Below, one piece after another: positions 38,501 through 46,310 of a stretch of 64,000 nucleotides of DNA (its first letter is position 1; every line of letters begins with the position of its first letter). The stretch is from Enterocloster lavalensis (GTDB lineage: Bacteria > Bacillota > Clostridia > Lachnospirales > Lachnospiraceae), in the NCBI RefSeq assembly GCF_902364025.1, contig NZ_CABJCG010000021.1, forward strand, positions 1 to 64,000, written 5' to 3'. The notes below the pieces were generated by a model. That model worked only from the letters and a program-made list of their open reading frames with translations. It was not told where the DNA came from and ran no database searches. A program made the translations under genes and the position numbers.

Positions 38501-39908
38501 ATCTGATTTGATGATGGATATTTTTATTAAAAGGGATACAGAGGGTGAGATAAAAGAGAATGATAGTCAGAAGAAAAGCTTTTCTCAGATAATATTGGAA
38601 GTAGGAAACCCCAATCTCCAGGAACAGATTTATGAAACACTAGTCAAGATATTACCGAAAAACCCGCAATTTCATCAACATTATGGACGTTTGATTATTG
38701 CAAATAATCCGATGCGTTTGAAAGAAGCTGAGGAACAGCTGAATGAGGCAATAAAGATTGATGATAAAAATGGGTCTTTTTATCATTCACGTGGAAATTT
38801 GTATGTTCAGTATGTGTTGCATCAGATGAATAATACCTATAAGAAATTAGATGGTTATGAACTGTTTAATAAATTGCGCCATTATGTTGATTTAGCACTT
38901 TCTGATTTTGAAAGTTCTGTGAAATTGGAAGAAAGAGGAAACAACATATCAGACTTAGTATATCCATATACTTCCATTGTGCAGATTACTACTACCTTTG
39001 TACATCAATTAGCAAAAAGATTAGGGTTTGCTAGTAACGAAAAAGAATTTTTGGAACAGGATAAGGAAATAAACAGGTGGAGTAAAAAAATAGTATCCAA
39101 TGCAATTTTATATGATATTGATACAGAACTTAGATACAGTTTAATTAGGAGTAATAGTTTTTATAATAACACGAGGAGTTATCTATTCCGGTTTAAATGG
39201 ACTTCTGATGAACTGGAAACGAGAATTAGAGAATATCCAAGAGATTATGATTATCAGATTGCGTATTTGGGGATATGTATTTCTGAGAAAAGTGCTTGGA
39301 AACAAAAGAGTCAGCAGCAATTAAGGCAGATTATAGACTGTTCTGAGAATTTACTTAAAATAGAGATGTATGAAACGGAGGGGATTTTATGGAAATGGTT
39401 TAATGCATACATACGATTAAAACAGCCGACTGATGTAACTTATAATAAGATGCTTGGAATTTTGGAAACATTACCAGATAAAGACTTGAATGCTACAGCC
39501 AATTTTTTGTGCTCAATTCTTTATTTCTGTAAGTATGTGCAGACGGAAGATGAAAAAATGATAGAGGCTATGTATGATTGTCTGCAAATTAGCAAAAGGT
39601 TAGCAGGGAATAGAAAGAATCAGAGTACGACACATTACTATTTTACAGATGAATTAATTGTAGGGAGAAATATTCTTCCATTGGAATTTGACAGAGAAAA
39701 TGCACGTTGGTTTGATGCAACGGTTATAGATGCAGAGAATGTTCAAAGTGGACACCTTACATTAGATATGAACCCAAGATTACGTGCATTTTTTGTTCCA
39801 ATGCATACGGAACTGAAAAGAAATCAAGAAATTAATCAGCCTGTAAAAGTGAAGATTGGTTTTCGTTTTGATGGCTTGAGTGCATGGGAAATTAAACAAA
39901 AGGATTAG
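35565..39908 (+). CDS. APH-like kinase fused to SAMD9-like STAND NTPase with TPR and OB-like tail; putative defence protein
   Basis: A 1447-residue AT-rich protein. Residues 1-360 look like an aminoglycoside-phosphotransferase-fold kinase: Gly-rich loop GEGFSGAEVYLVEL, FLKI, the catalytic loop CIHGDFHGNN (near 212) and the metal-binding AIIDMASY (near 231). A middle region ends in FYYGEPITW. Then comes a P-loop-like element HSPGAGASILGKVICWNLK (about 685-703) with a Walker-B-like HLLIFLDG (about 736). Alignment by eye with SAMD9/SAMD9L (PG.GGTTLA...LW.L.KK) is close, including loss of the P-loop lysine. Helical TPR-like repeats cover about 1020-1330, and the end (FRFDGLSAWEI) resembles the OB-fold tail of SAMD9. 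Such STAND proteins act as pathogen sensors. Function as a phage sensor with kinase effector is inference. RBS AGGGGGA; own terminator. Confidence 0.7.
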   Translation: METWLDRLLENIIMKFRIGDRANIDVKSKIGEGFSGAEVYLVELKGDSEIKGYFFLKIDSEAEEYENNLKDFCFSKVIKCIEKNEIDGYYVMLLQIAGISSDEYKSFYSIYKSSIKIEAVRKIIGEILEEATNKRKVVDGYIMPSVLFKMQLKNKLDVDGVMAEFLSKHLSGNHIKNISTISINDKVYPNAFSYAVDDALWEDKRIENMTCCIHGDFHGNNVFVSNKNGDYAIIDMASYREDGWLFYDTAYFELSLMIHNMEKESLVDWLYCVEQVTEHDWDEVDFKDSRVIRAIAEGEESWIKKKVTDKFNYFDQLHNARLMARVLAGLNYAGKRKVSDDVRLRSFMFACCYLKYLLKKEEINYISSNVYAWKSDLENSVKTSECNRFLDYAGKFDNSQSYYLILGRQWDYSDAISMNLGKIHWSGVISFCKEKGFDDLLQQKQLLRNIIPNNENTWECIKKDSTWWLYADGIEADPDSQTENFPKWKNKYREFWSQFTDKMIDSVAEDDLLFIIDGEKFREGDDKYIRYVLNQLDAIESVVVNIAILESETKVYKLDPEDYENLNIMSFKIGMEMIAEYCSLYLPELVDDIIYIPNRLNRIGIPLDRKNQQYIEQYTILVHDKLIRRENILAESEKYKFYYGEPITWTAIEEELYVKHNKIKHYENKVRQNLENANKDQILISIQHSPGAGASILGKVICWNLKREYPTFILRNKFDEDVYESLLRVSAISGKHLLIFLDGNYDQNDVNQFLYRTRGIKVCVLYACRVYNIRKEDNEIASNEDDEMISTLEARDGKLFCDEYEKVMKKWKDYDDVECERRIQSMGSLTTENNLIDFRIPFFYGIYAFEDDYQGIHEYLNDVIQFMEQHGNMENVILYTALISYYTENKGLGFKYARKLLKKERQSGRELLKELQENFPSIIYIVNSSYRICHPIAAKKILQIKFKNFQSDQYKNFCIHFIEDLRKCESSNVNVSDGLSDLMMDIFIKRDTEGEIKENDSQKKSFSQIILEVGNPNLQEQIYETLVKILPKNPQFHQHYGRLIIANNPMRLKEAEEQLNEAIKIDDKNGSFYHSRGNLYVQYVLHQMNNTYKKLDGYELFNKLRHYVDLALSDFESSVKLEERGNNISDLVYPYTSIVQITTTFVHQLAKRLGFASNEKEFLEQDKEINRWSKKIVSNAILYDIDTELRYSLIRSNSFYNNTRSYLFRFKWTSDELETRIREYPRDYDYQIAYLGICISEKSAWKQKSQQQLRQIIDCSENLLKIEMYETEGILWKWFNAYIRLKQPTDVTYNKMLGILETLPDKDLNATANFLCSILYFCKYVQTEDEKMIEAMYDCLQISKRLAGNRKNQSTTHYYFTDELIVGRNILPLEFDRENARWFDATVIDAENVQSGHLTLDMNPRLRAFFVPMHTELKRNQEINQPVKVKIGFRFDGLSAWEIKQKD

Positions 39909-39934
39909 GTAATAATTCAAGTTTATTTTTATAC

Positions 39935-39979
39935 AAGGCGGTTACAAACAGTAACAAAAGAGTTTGTGACTGCCTTTTT
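39935..39979 (+). terminator. Terminator after the SAMD9-like gene
   Basis: A 15-bp stem, AAGGCGGTTACAAAC (39935-39949) with GTTTGTGACTGCCTT (39962-39976), followed by T residues. Confidence 0.85.
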
Positions 39980-41134
39980 CTACTTTAAAGGTTTAAAACA
40001 CAGTAATTTTCGTGCAGCTAAAATTAATTTAAGGAGGTGTTAAAGGTTAGCAAAGAGGTCTCTATAAAACTATCCAGTTGGGATTATCATTATGAACGAG
40101 ATAGTCCTTTTTTGATGTTAAGAATATAAAACAAATCAGATGGTGCAGCTGGTTCCGGAATCCCATAGGCTTTCTTCCTGAGTCTGGCTACCGCATTATA
40201 AAAGCTGCTTGGCGGGATATTTGCCGCTCATACAAGGCATTATCAGCCATGCCGCTCTGGCGGCATTCAGTAATAAGCAGGAGCCATTCTTGCTGAAAAC
40301 GGCGGGGGTTGTATTTGGCCATGAGTGTCCTCCAAAATGAAAGTATAGTGAAAAACTACCTGATTACCATTATGGGGGAATTGAATCTGATTTACAATAC
40401 ACCCAATATTTAGGCGCTTACGAAAGAATTACCTTTCCAGCCTTTTACTTGCTATGAAAATAGTATTATAGACAAGAGCTATTATATATGCATAAACACA
40501 TTAAAGCTGGCATATGATATGTTGCCTTAACATAATTAATTACTCTAAGAATAAAGTCTTCAGAGGCGGCTCTGAGGGTTTTAGTGTTGGCACTAATTTT
40601 GCCAGCAATACATTTCTTAGTCTGAGATACGAAAGGTATCTTCAAATCTATAAATCTATGATATAATTCGAATGCAGGGGAAGAGTGGGATGAAAGAACC
40701 AGTCATACACTCGGATATGGCAGGGAGGTCAGCGTGTCCGCCCGGGGCCAATTCTGCCCTGTGGACATCATTTTTATACACTCGAGACATGTTGAAACCG
40801 CCGTGCTTCTCGTGCAGAAATCTTGATTCTAGGTAAGTTTGCGGGATTATTTGGAGAAAAGGGTGTTGTATTTTTGGGGGAGGTAAGATGGATAAGTTTC
40901 CGCAGATAGGTGGAAGGGGATAACGCCGGAGAGTTTGAAAATGAGAGTTTTGTCGGGGAAAAGATAAAAACCGGCAAGCCCCTTACTATTTGGTAAAAGA
41001 TATACTCTGCAGCAAAAACATGGCAGGGTATTTTTCTCGCATTCTAAATACTACTCTTAACCAGATTGCTTTATTTATATGGTTGGTAAACTGAAAACAC
41101 CTTAAGATAAATTAACAGAACTGGAGTTGACACA
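39980..41134 (+). other. Gene-poor stretch of the island with mobile-element remains
   Basis: About 1.15 kb without an intact gene. It holds the decayed IS66 TnpA gene (40090-40322, minus). A TATAAT box at 40672-40677 lies before a 48-codon ORF at 40690-40836 that has four Cys and no recognisable family. The stretch 40840-41100 shows short broken frames. Composition is mixed, with GC-rich pieces near 40690-40780, suggesting repeated insertion and deletion. Confidence 0.5.
40090..40322 (-). pseudogene. Decayed IS66-type TnpA accessory gene
   Basis: On the minus strand ATG 40322 opens MAKYNPRRFQQEWLLLIT and ECRQSGMADNALYERQ, typical of the IS66 accessory protein TnpA. A frameshift then follows; the next frame reads NIPPSSFYNAVARLRKKAY and GIPEPAAPSDLFYILN to a stop at 40090. 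The residue pattern W..LI.ECRQSG...W......P.S.FY..V.RLRKKA identifies it. TnpB and TnpC and the element ends are absent. Confidence 0.75.
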
Positions 41135-43240
41135 ATGATATTAAATAAAGATGCTGACGATTCTAATCTTGAAGCTGCATTGAAAGAATCGAAGGCATAC
41201 GCAAACAGAGGATACAAGCTATCAAATGATGCTGTAAAGCTATTAAAAAACACAATACAAACTGTTTCTTCAAAAATCGAAGGTGATATTTTCAGCCTTG
41301 AACACAGCAATATTAACGATTCTGATATTGCTAAAGGATTAGCAAATCAGCTTAGATCAATTAAATATAGTTTTGAGCAAATGCCACAACATCTTGATAC
41401 TGATTTAAAAATACTATCAAAAGCTAACTTTTCCATTACTCTATTTGGACGCACTATGGCAGGAAAATCAACTATGATGGAAATCCTCACACATGGCAAT
41501 GGCGGTTCAATCGGCAAGGGGGCTCAGCGAACAACTCGAGATGTCAGAACATATTCGTATAAAAATATGACTGTAACAGATGTTCCTGGAATAGCCGCTT
41601 TTGAGGGAGAAGAAGATGAAACGGTGGCATTTGAGGCAGCTAAAAAATCAGATTTGATTCTTTTCTTACTAACTGATGATGCACCACAAGCAAGTGAGGC
41701 TGAATGTTTAAATAAGATTCTTAGGCTCGGAAAGCCTGTTATATGCATTATAAATGCAAAAGTGAATATTGATGTAGGTACAAGCTTTAAGATGTTCTCT
41801 CGAGATATTGAAAAGAAAATGAAACTCGAGAGACTAGAAGCCATTAAGGCACAGTTCGTGGATTTTGGTGTTCAATACGGACAAAGCTGGAATAACTTAA
41901 GATTTGTCTATGTGCATTTAAAATCTGCCTATTTAGCACAACAGCCCAATTGGAAAGAACATAGTGAAGATTTACAAAGAATAAGCCGATTTGATTATCT
42001 GGAGAAAGTAATCGTAGAGGAAGTCGTAAAGAACGGAAGATTCTATAAATTAAAGTCATTTACAGATATTGTAATCGTTCCTATTATCGATGCATTTGAA
42101 TCGTTGTGTAAACAAAGTTCTGAAAACAGCGAACAGGGAAGTGTTCTTGTTCTAAAGCGGAAAAAACTTAAAAAATGGACGGATGATTTCCGAGAAGATT
42201 CCCAAAAAAGAATAGATGTGTTTATAAAAAGTTTAGTGGGAGAGTTGAAACGTGAAGTTGCTTCATTTGCGGAAGATAACTATGACAATTCAAATGCAGA
42301 TACAAAATGGAAAGCTGTCCTTGACAAGCATCATATTGAATCCAGGGTATCTGAATTGCTTAAGGAATTGGCAAACGAGTGCGAAACAGAGTTACGAGAA
42401 ATATGCCGTGAAATAAATTTTGAACTGAAATTTTCATATACTAATTTTACTGATAAATCAATAAAAATGCCCTTCATTTTTGATGGTAAAAGGGCATGGA
42501 ATTGGGCAACCATTCTTACGAGCGGCGGATTGATGATTGCTAGTTTGTTTGTATCCGGTCCGATTGGATGGATAGGAGTAGCGGTAGGATTTGTTGGCTG
42601 GCTGGGGTCTTTCCTGTTTTCTGATAGAGAGGAAAAGATACGTGATGCCAGAAGAAAGTTGGAAAACAAATTGTATTCATATCTCGATAACATGGGCAAG
42701 AAGCTAACAACTAATATGAATAAGGTTCTTAATGATGAGTTGATAAACAAGCGGCTAGAACCTACTATAGTCGCATTAGATGAAACTATTAACTCTGTAT
42801 TTACTTTATCAGAAATTCAATGGAGTTTTTCAAAGTCATTAAACGGAAAACTAGCGGAAATGAATAGGATGGTGGTTACAGAGGCATTGGCCTATACTGG
42901 CTATGAGGGATTGGAATGGCATATTTCAAATGTTGCACGTATTCCAGGCAATGCAATAATGATACTGTTGGAGATTGGTAAAAGATTCCCTGACGATACT
43001 AGAAGAGATTTATCTTACCTCTTGAAGGAACAAGTTTGGTTTGTTTTTAACACGAATAATCCAATATCAATCCTCTCACAAGCTATCGGAAAAGGTTGCC
43101 AGAAGGAAGATATTCGAATTCAATATATTAACGATCAACCCAGAATTGCGCACATTGCAACCTTAGATGAATTAGATTCAAAAACTCTTAATAGGATGAG
43201 ATTAGCTCAGCAATTAACTGAATTGTTGATAATGAAATAA
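41135..43240 (+). CDS. Dynamin-like GTPase, LeoBC/Eleos-like, first of a pair
   Basis: A 701-residue large GTPase. After a helical N-terminus (1-95) it has a G1 loop GRTMAGKST (105-113), a switch threonine in QRTTRDV, G3 DVPG (149-152) and a degenerate G4 (INAKV in place of the T/NKxD motif). The long helical stalk is broken near residues 455-495 by a hydrophobic paddle (WATILTSGGLMIASLF ... GWIGVAVGFVGWLGSFLF) that can insert in or span a membrane. Bacterial dynamin-like proteins remodel membranes and some protect against phage. Together with the next gene the size and order fit the LeoBC-LeoA pair of Eleos. AT-rich composition; GGAG ribosome site. An 11-bp gap separates it from its partner. 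Confidence 0.78.
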   Translation: MILNKDADDSNLEAALKESKAYANRGYKLSNDAVKLLKNTIQTVSSKIEGDIFSLEHSNINDSDIAKGLANQLRSIKYSFEQMPQHLDTDLKILSKANFSITLFGRTMAGKSTMMEILTHGNGGSIGKGAQRTTRDVRTYSYKNMTVTDVPGIAAFEGEEDETVAFEAAKKSDLILFLLTDDAPQASEAECLNKILRLGKPVICIINAKVNIDVGTSFKMFSRDIEKKMKLERLEAIKAQFVDFGVQYGQSWNNLRFVYVHLKSAYLAQQPNWKEHSEDLQRISRFDYLEKVIVEEVVKNGRFYKLKSFTDIVIVPIIDAFESLCKQSSENSEQGSVLVLKRKKLKKWTDDFREDSQKRIDVFIKSLVGELKREVASFAEDNYDNSNADTKWKAVLDKHHIESRVSELLKELANECETELREICREINFELKFSYTNFTDKSIKMPFIFDGKRAWNWATILTSGGLMIASLFVSGPIGWIGVAVGFVGWLGSFLFSDREEKIRDARRKLENKLYSYLDNMGKKLTTNMNKVLNDELINKRLEPTIVALDETINSVFTLSEIQWSFSKSLNGKLAEMNRMVVTEALAYTGYEGLEWHISNVARIPGNAIMILLEIGKRFPDDTRRDLSYLLKEQVWFVFNTNNPISILSQAIGKGCQKEDIRIQYINDQPRIAHIATLDELDSKTLNRMRLAQQLTELLIMK

Positions 43241-43251
43241 CGGAGGCTCTT

Positions 43252-44955
43252 GTGGAACAGAATAATACAATTACCATTGCTGTTTGGTTAGAAAAAAGTC
43301 AGTCCTTGCTTAACAAAATAGAAAAACTATTTAAGGAAATCGATGTAGATACCAGTGATTTACCTAAAAGTGTATACGATAGTAACAACCCTATTAGTTT
43401 GGTTTTTGCCGGACAATACAGTGCCGGAAAATCAACTATTTTAAAAGCTTTAACAGGAATAAAAACCATCGAAACAGGAGAGCAAATTACCACACAGGTA
43501 GCTCATACATATGATTGGAATGGTTTAAGGGTGATAGATACCCCTGGTATTCACACAACATTAAGACCCGACCATGACGAAATATCATATGAAGCAATTT
43601 CCAACGCCGATATGCTTGTTTATGTTGTAACTCATGAACTATTTGATTCATACATTGGTCAAAATTTCCGAAAGCTATTACTTGAAAAAGATAAAGCTGG
43701 AGAGATGATTCTCATAGTAAATAAGATGGCTACGGTTGGCAATTCAATCGAAAATAGAAACATTAAACTCGAAGGATTAAGAATCGTAACAACCCCTTAT
43801 TCACCAGAACAATTGAGAACATGCTTCATTGATGCAGAGTCCTATATTGATAGTTTAGATGAGGATGATGAAGAGATTGTCACTGAATTAGTGGAACGAA
43901 GCAACTTTGCCGGTTTAGTCAATACTATTAATAGCTTTGTTAGAGAAAAGTCGATCTCTTCAAAATTGACAACCTCACTATATAAAATGGAAAGTGTGTT
44001 ACAAAGAACTATCACACAATTTCAGCCTTCTTCCGGGGATGTGGACATTGATGCATTGGAAGAACATCTGCTTCAAGAAAGAAGAATACTATTCTCTAGT
44101 CAGTTTAAAATTAATCACCGTGTAAATGCTATATACCAGGAGACAGCAATTTCAATAAGAGATAAAGGACGCGATCTCGCTAACAGACTTTATGATTTTA
44201 GTTGTGAAGATGAAGCAAATCATGAAATTGAAGCCGCATATCACGATGTTGAGAATATGTCTAATAAATGCGTAGAGGATGTTACTGCAACATTAGAAGA
44301 ACTTTCTAAAGATTGTATGGCAGAACTTGATGAGTTTTATAATACAGATTTTTCAAAGGAATTGCAATTTAGATTAAGTGAAAAATACAAAAACGGAAAT
44401 CCGTTGGTAGAAAAGCTTTTTAAGTCTGATGTGTTAACGCAAGGTAGCAATAAAATAATCACTAATACAATGGGTGAAAATGCGACAGCAACTGGTCTCA
44501 AGGCATTCTCTGGCAGTAATATGCATCAACTGGTTTTAGATATTGGACATTTCTTTGGACACTCATTTAAACCGTGGGAAGCGGTCAAATGGGTAAAAGG
44601 TATAAACGTTGCGGGTAAAGTGCTTGGAGTTTTTGGGGTGGTGTTTTCCTTGGGTATGCAGATAAAAGAAGATGTTGATGCTGATAATCGTCAGCAAGAA
44701 ATGCGAACCAACCGCGAAAAACTTAGGGCGGGCTTTAATGATGCAGCCTCAGGACTAATTACACAGTTTGACAATTCGTTGAAAGATTTTATCAATACGA
44801 ATTACGTTTCTAAAATCGAAAGCATTGATAATCAAATTGATGAGATTAGAAAATTGAGAACTGGTAAGACCGAAACTTGTAAGCTGCTTGAGGTAGCCCA
44901 TACGGAATGCAATGATCTGATTCATGCAATTCATGTAAGTGATATTAGTGAATAA
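43252..44955 (+). CDS. Dynamin-like GTPase, LeoA-like, second of a pair
   Basis: A 567-residue dynamin-superfamily GTPase, almost the length of enterotoxigenic E. coli LeoA. G1 GQYSAGKST (54-62), switch threonines in GEQITTQVAH, G3 DTPG (96-99) and G4-like VNKMA, in which the specificity Asp is Ala. The rest is helical. A hydrophobic stretch near residues 455-475 (NVAGKVLGVFGVVFSLGM) could bind membrane. GTG start at 43252 with GGAGG 5 bp upstream, directly after the stop of the 701-aa partner, so the two are cotranslated. I infer a hetero-oligomeric membrane-acting defence pair; toxin secretion, proposed for LeoA, is an alternative. Confidence 0.78.
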   Translation: MEQNNTITIAVWLEKSQSLLNKIEKLFKEIDVDTSDLPKSVYDSNNPISLVFAGQYSAGKSTILKALTGIKTIETGEQITTQVAHTYDWNGLRVIDTPGIHTTLRPDHDEISYEAISNADMLVYVVTHELFDSYIGQNFRKLLLEKDKAGEMILIVNKMATVGNSIENRNIKLEGLRIVTTPYSPEQLRTCFIDAESYIDSLDEDDEEIVTELVERSNFAGLVNTINSFVREKSISSKLTTSLYKMESVLQRTITQFQPSSGDVDIDALEEHLLQERRILFSSQFKINHRVNAIYQETAISIRDKGRDLANRLYDFSCEDEANHEIEAAYHDVENMSNKCVEDVTATLEELSKDCMAELDEFYNTDFSKELQFRLSEKYKNGNPLVEKLFKSDVLTQGSNKIITNTMGENATATGLKAFSGSNMHQLVLDIGHFFGHSFKPWEAVKWVKGINVAGKVLGVFGVVFSLGMQIKEDVDADNRQQEMRTNREKLRAGFNDAASGLITQFDNSLKDFINTNYVSKIESIDNQIDEIRKLRTGKTETCKLLEVAHTECNDLIHAIHVSDISE

Positions 44956-44980
44956 AGCCACTGTATGAAAGGGACAAAAT

Positions 44981-45079
44981 ATGAAAAAAGTATCGCACTG
45001 GACGATGCACGTCTGGAAAAATCTGGGTGATGGGGCGGAATATTTGGGCCGTATTCTTACAATGGGCCAATACCGCTAG
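44981..45079 (+). other. Short ORF of 32 codons, uncertain
   Basis: An ATG after AAAGGGA opens a 32-residue frame (begins MKKVSHWTMHVWKNLG) that stops just before a GC-richer stretch. It may be the broken start of a lost gene at the right-hand edge of the island. I do not recognise it. Confidence 0.25.
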
Positions 45080-45141
45080 CGCGTGGTAGGCCGGTATGCT
45101 GGTTGATTATTATAACGATATAACCGCAGAATGGAGATTCT

Positions 45142-45351
45142 ATGGCATATAAACCGGAATTATGGGCTGAAGCTAAGAAAAAATGCAGGCTTGGGGAGAA
45201 GGAAATACAGATGGCGAAAGAACTGGGGTTAAATCCCAAAAGTCTGATTAAAAATATTCCGAATCCCAGGGAACAGTGGAAGCTTCCTGTGAGAGAGTGG
45301 ATTCATGACATGTATGAGGACAGGCAGCGAAAAAAGAAAGCGAAAGAGTAA
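45142..45351 (+). CDS. Small basic protein of unknown function
   Basis: A 69-residue protein, starting MAYKPELWAEAKKKCRLG and ending in a lysine-rich tail. Regular helices with many Lys and Glu and a W/P pattern (QWKLPVREWIHDMYEDR) suggest a small folded cytoplasmic protein. I believe similar small proteins are widespread in Lachnospiraceae, with no known role. GGAG lies 7 bp before the ATG. It marks the return to ordinary composition. Confidence 0.6.
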   Translation: MAYKPELWAEAKKKCRLGEKEIQMAKELGLNPKSLIKNIPNPREQWKLPVREWIHDMYEDRQRKKKAKE

Positions 45352-45380
45352 CGTTGTGTAATTGTGGATTGGGGGTTCCT

Positions 45381-46298
45381 ATGAACAAAAAACTACTTCT
45401 GACACTCGTCTTATTCCTCATCCCCCTTCTTTCCGCCTGCGCTTCCGCCCCAAAGGCAGAAAGCCCGGCAGAGACAGCGGAGATCGCAACAATCGCCTTA
45501 CACAGTTCACTGGACCTGTCCCAGGAAGGGCGGCAGCCAATCCTGCCCCAGGAGTATGACAAACCGTTTGTGGCAGAACTCCTCGAAAAAGATTCCCTGG
45601 TAGTCGGCATGCTGGAGGAGGACAGGCCCCCCTTCTTTTACCACACGGGTGACGGCTCCATGGATGGGCTGGATGTGGAGATTTCGCTGGGGATCGCAGA
45701 TACCTTTGGCGTGAAGCTGGTGATCGACCGCACGGCGCGGTCGAATCAGGAGCTTTATGAGAATCTGGCCCAGGGACGGTATGATATGGTGGCGTCCAAG
45801 TTCAGCATGACGCCGGAGCGGGCCATGGGGGTGTCGTTTTCGACTCCCTATGTGACGCTGCGGCAGTCGTTTTTGGTGAACAAAAAGCTGGCGGCCCAAT
45901 ACGGCGTGGCGGATTACCCCTACGACCATATGCGTGAGCCGGGGGCGGTGATCGGGACGGTTGAGGGGACTTCCTATGAGAGCTTTGTGAGGCGGAATTT
46001 CCCGGAGGCGGATATCCGGGTGTATGAGGATATCCCTTCGATGGTCGAGGCCGTGGTCGGGGAAGAGGTGTTTGCGGCGGTCTATGACGATCTGACCTTT
46101 GTCCAGGCCATCATGAAGAATTATGAGGTTTCCTTGTATACCACGATCTATACAGTGGAGGACCTCCGGGATTATATTTGCGTTGCGGTGGCAGACGGTT
46201 CGGAGGATCTTTTGGAGTGCATCAACGCGTATTTGATGGTGAACTGTTATTCCTATGTGTTGGACGATTTGATCCGGGATTTCCCGGAATGCTTCTGA
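45381..46298 (+). CDS. Lipoprotein, family 3 extracellular solute-binding protein
   Basis: A 305-residue lipoprotein. The signal peptide ends in the lipobox LLSAC (Cys near residue 19). The mature part has the amino-acid-binding SBP_bac_3 layout: VVGMLEEDRPPF, DGLDVEISLGIADTFG, LAQGRYDMVASKFSMTPERA, and then a second lobe with IGTVEGTSYESFVRRNF. Normally such proteins feed ABC importers; here the next gene, 12 bp away, is a DAACS symporter and no ABC genes are present. ATG 45381 follows GGGGG. Ligand inferred to be a polar amino acid or dicarboxylate. Confidence 0.85.
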   Translation: MNKKLLLTLVLFLIPLLSACASAPKAESPAETAEIATIALHSSLDLSQEGRQPILPQEYDKPFVAELLEKDSLVVGMLEEDRPPFFYHTGDGSMDGLDVEISLGIADTFGVKLVIDRTARSNQELYENLAQGRYDMVASKFSMTPERAMGVSFSTPYVTLRQSFLVNKKLAAQYGVADYPYDHMREPGAVIGTVEGTSYESFVRRNFPEADIRVYEDIPSMVEAVVGEEVFAAVYDDLTFVQAIMKNYEVSLYTTIYTVEDLRDYICVAVADGSEDLLECINAYLMVNCYSYVLDDLIRDFPECF

Positions 46299-46310
46299 TG
46301 AAGGGCGGGT

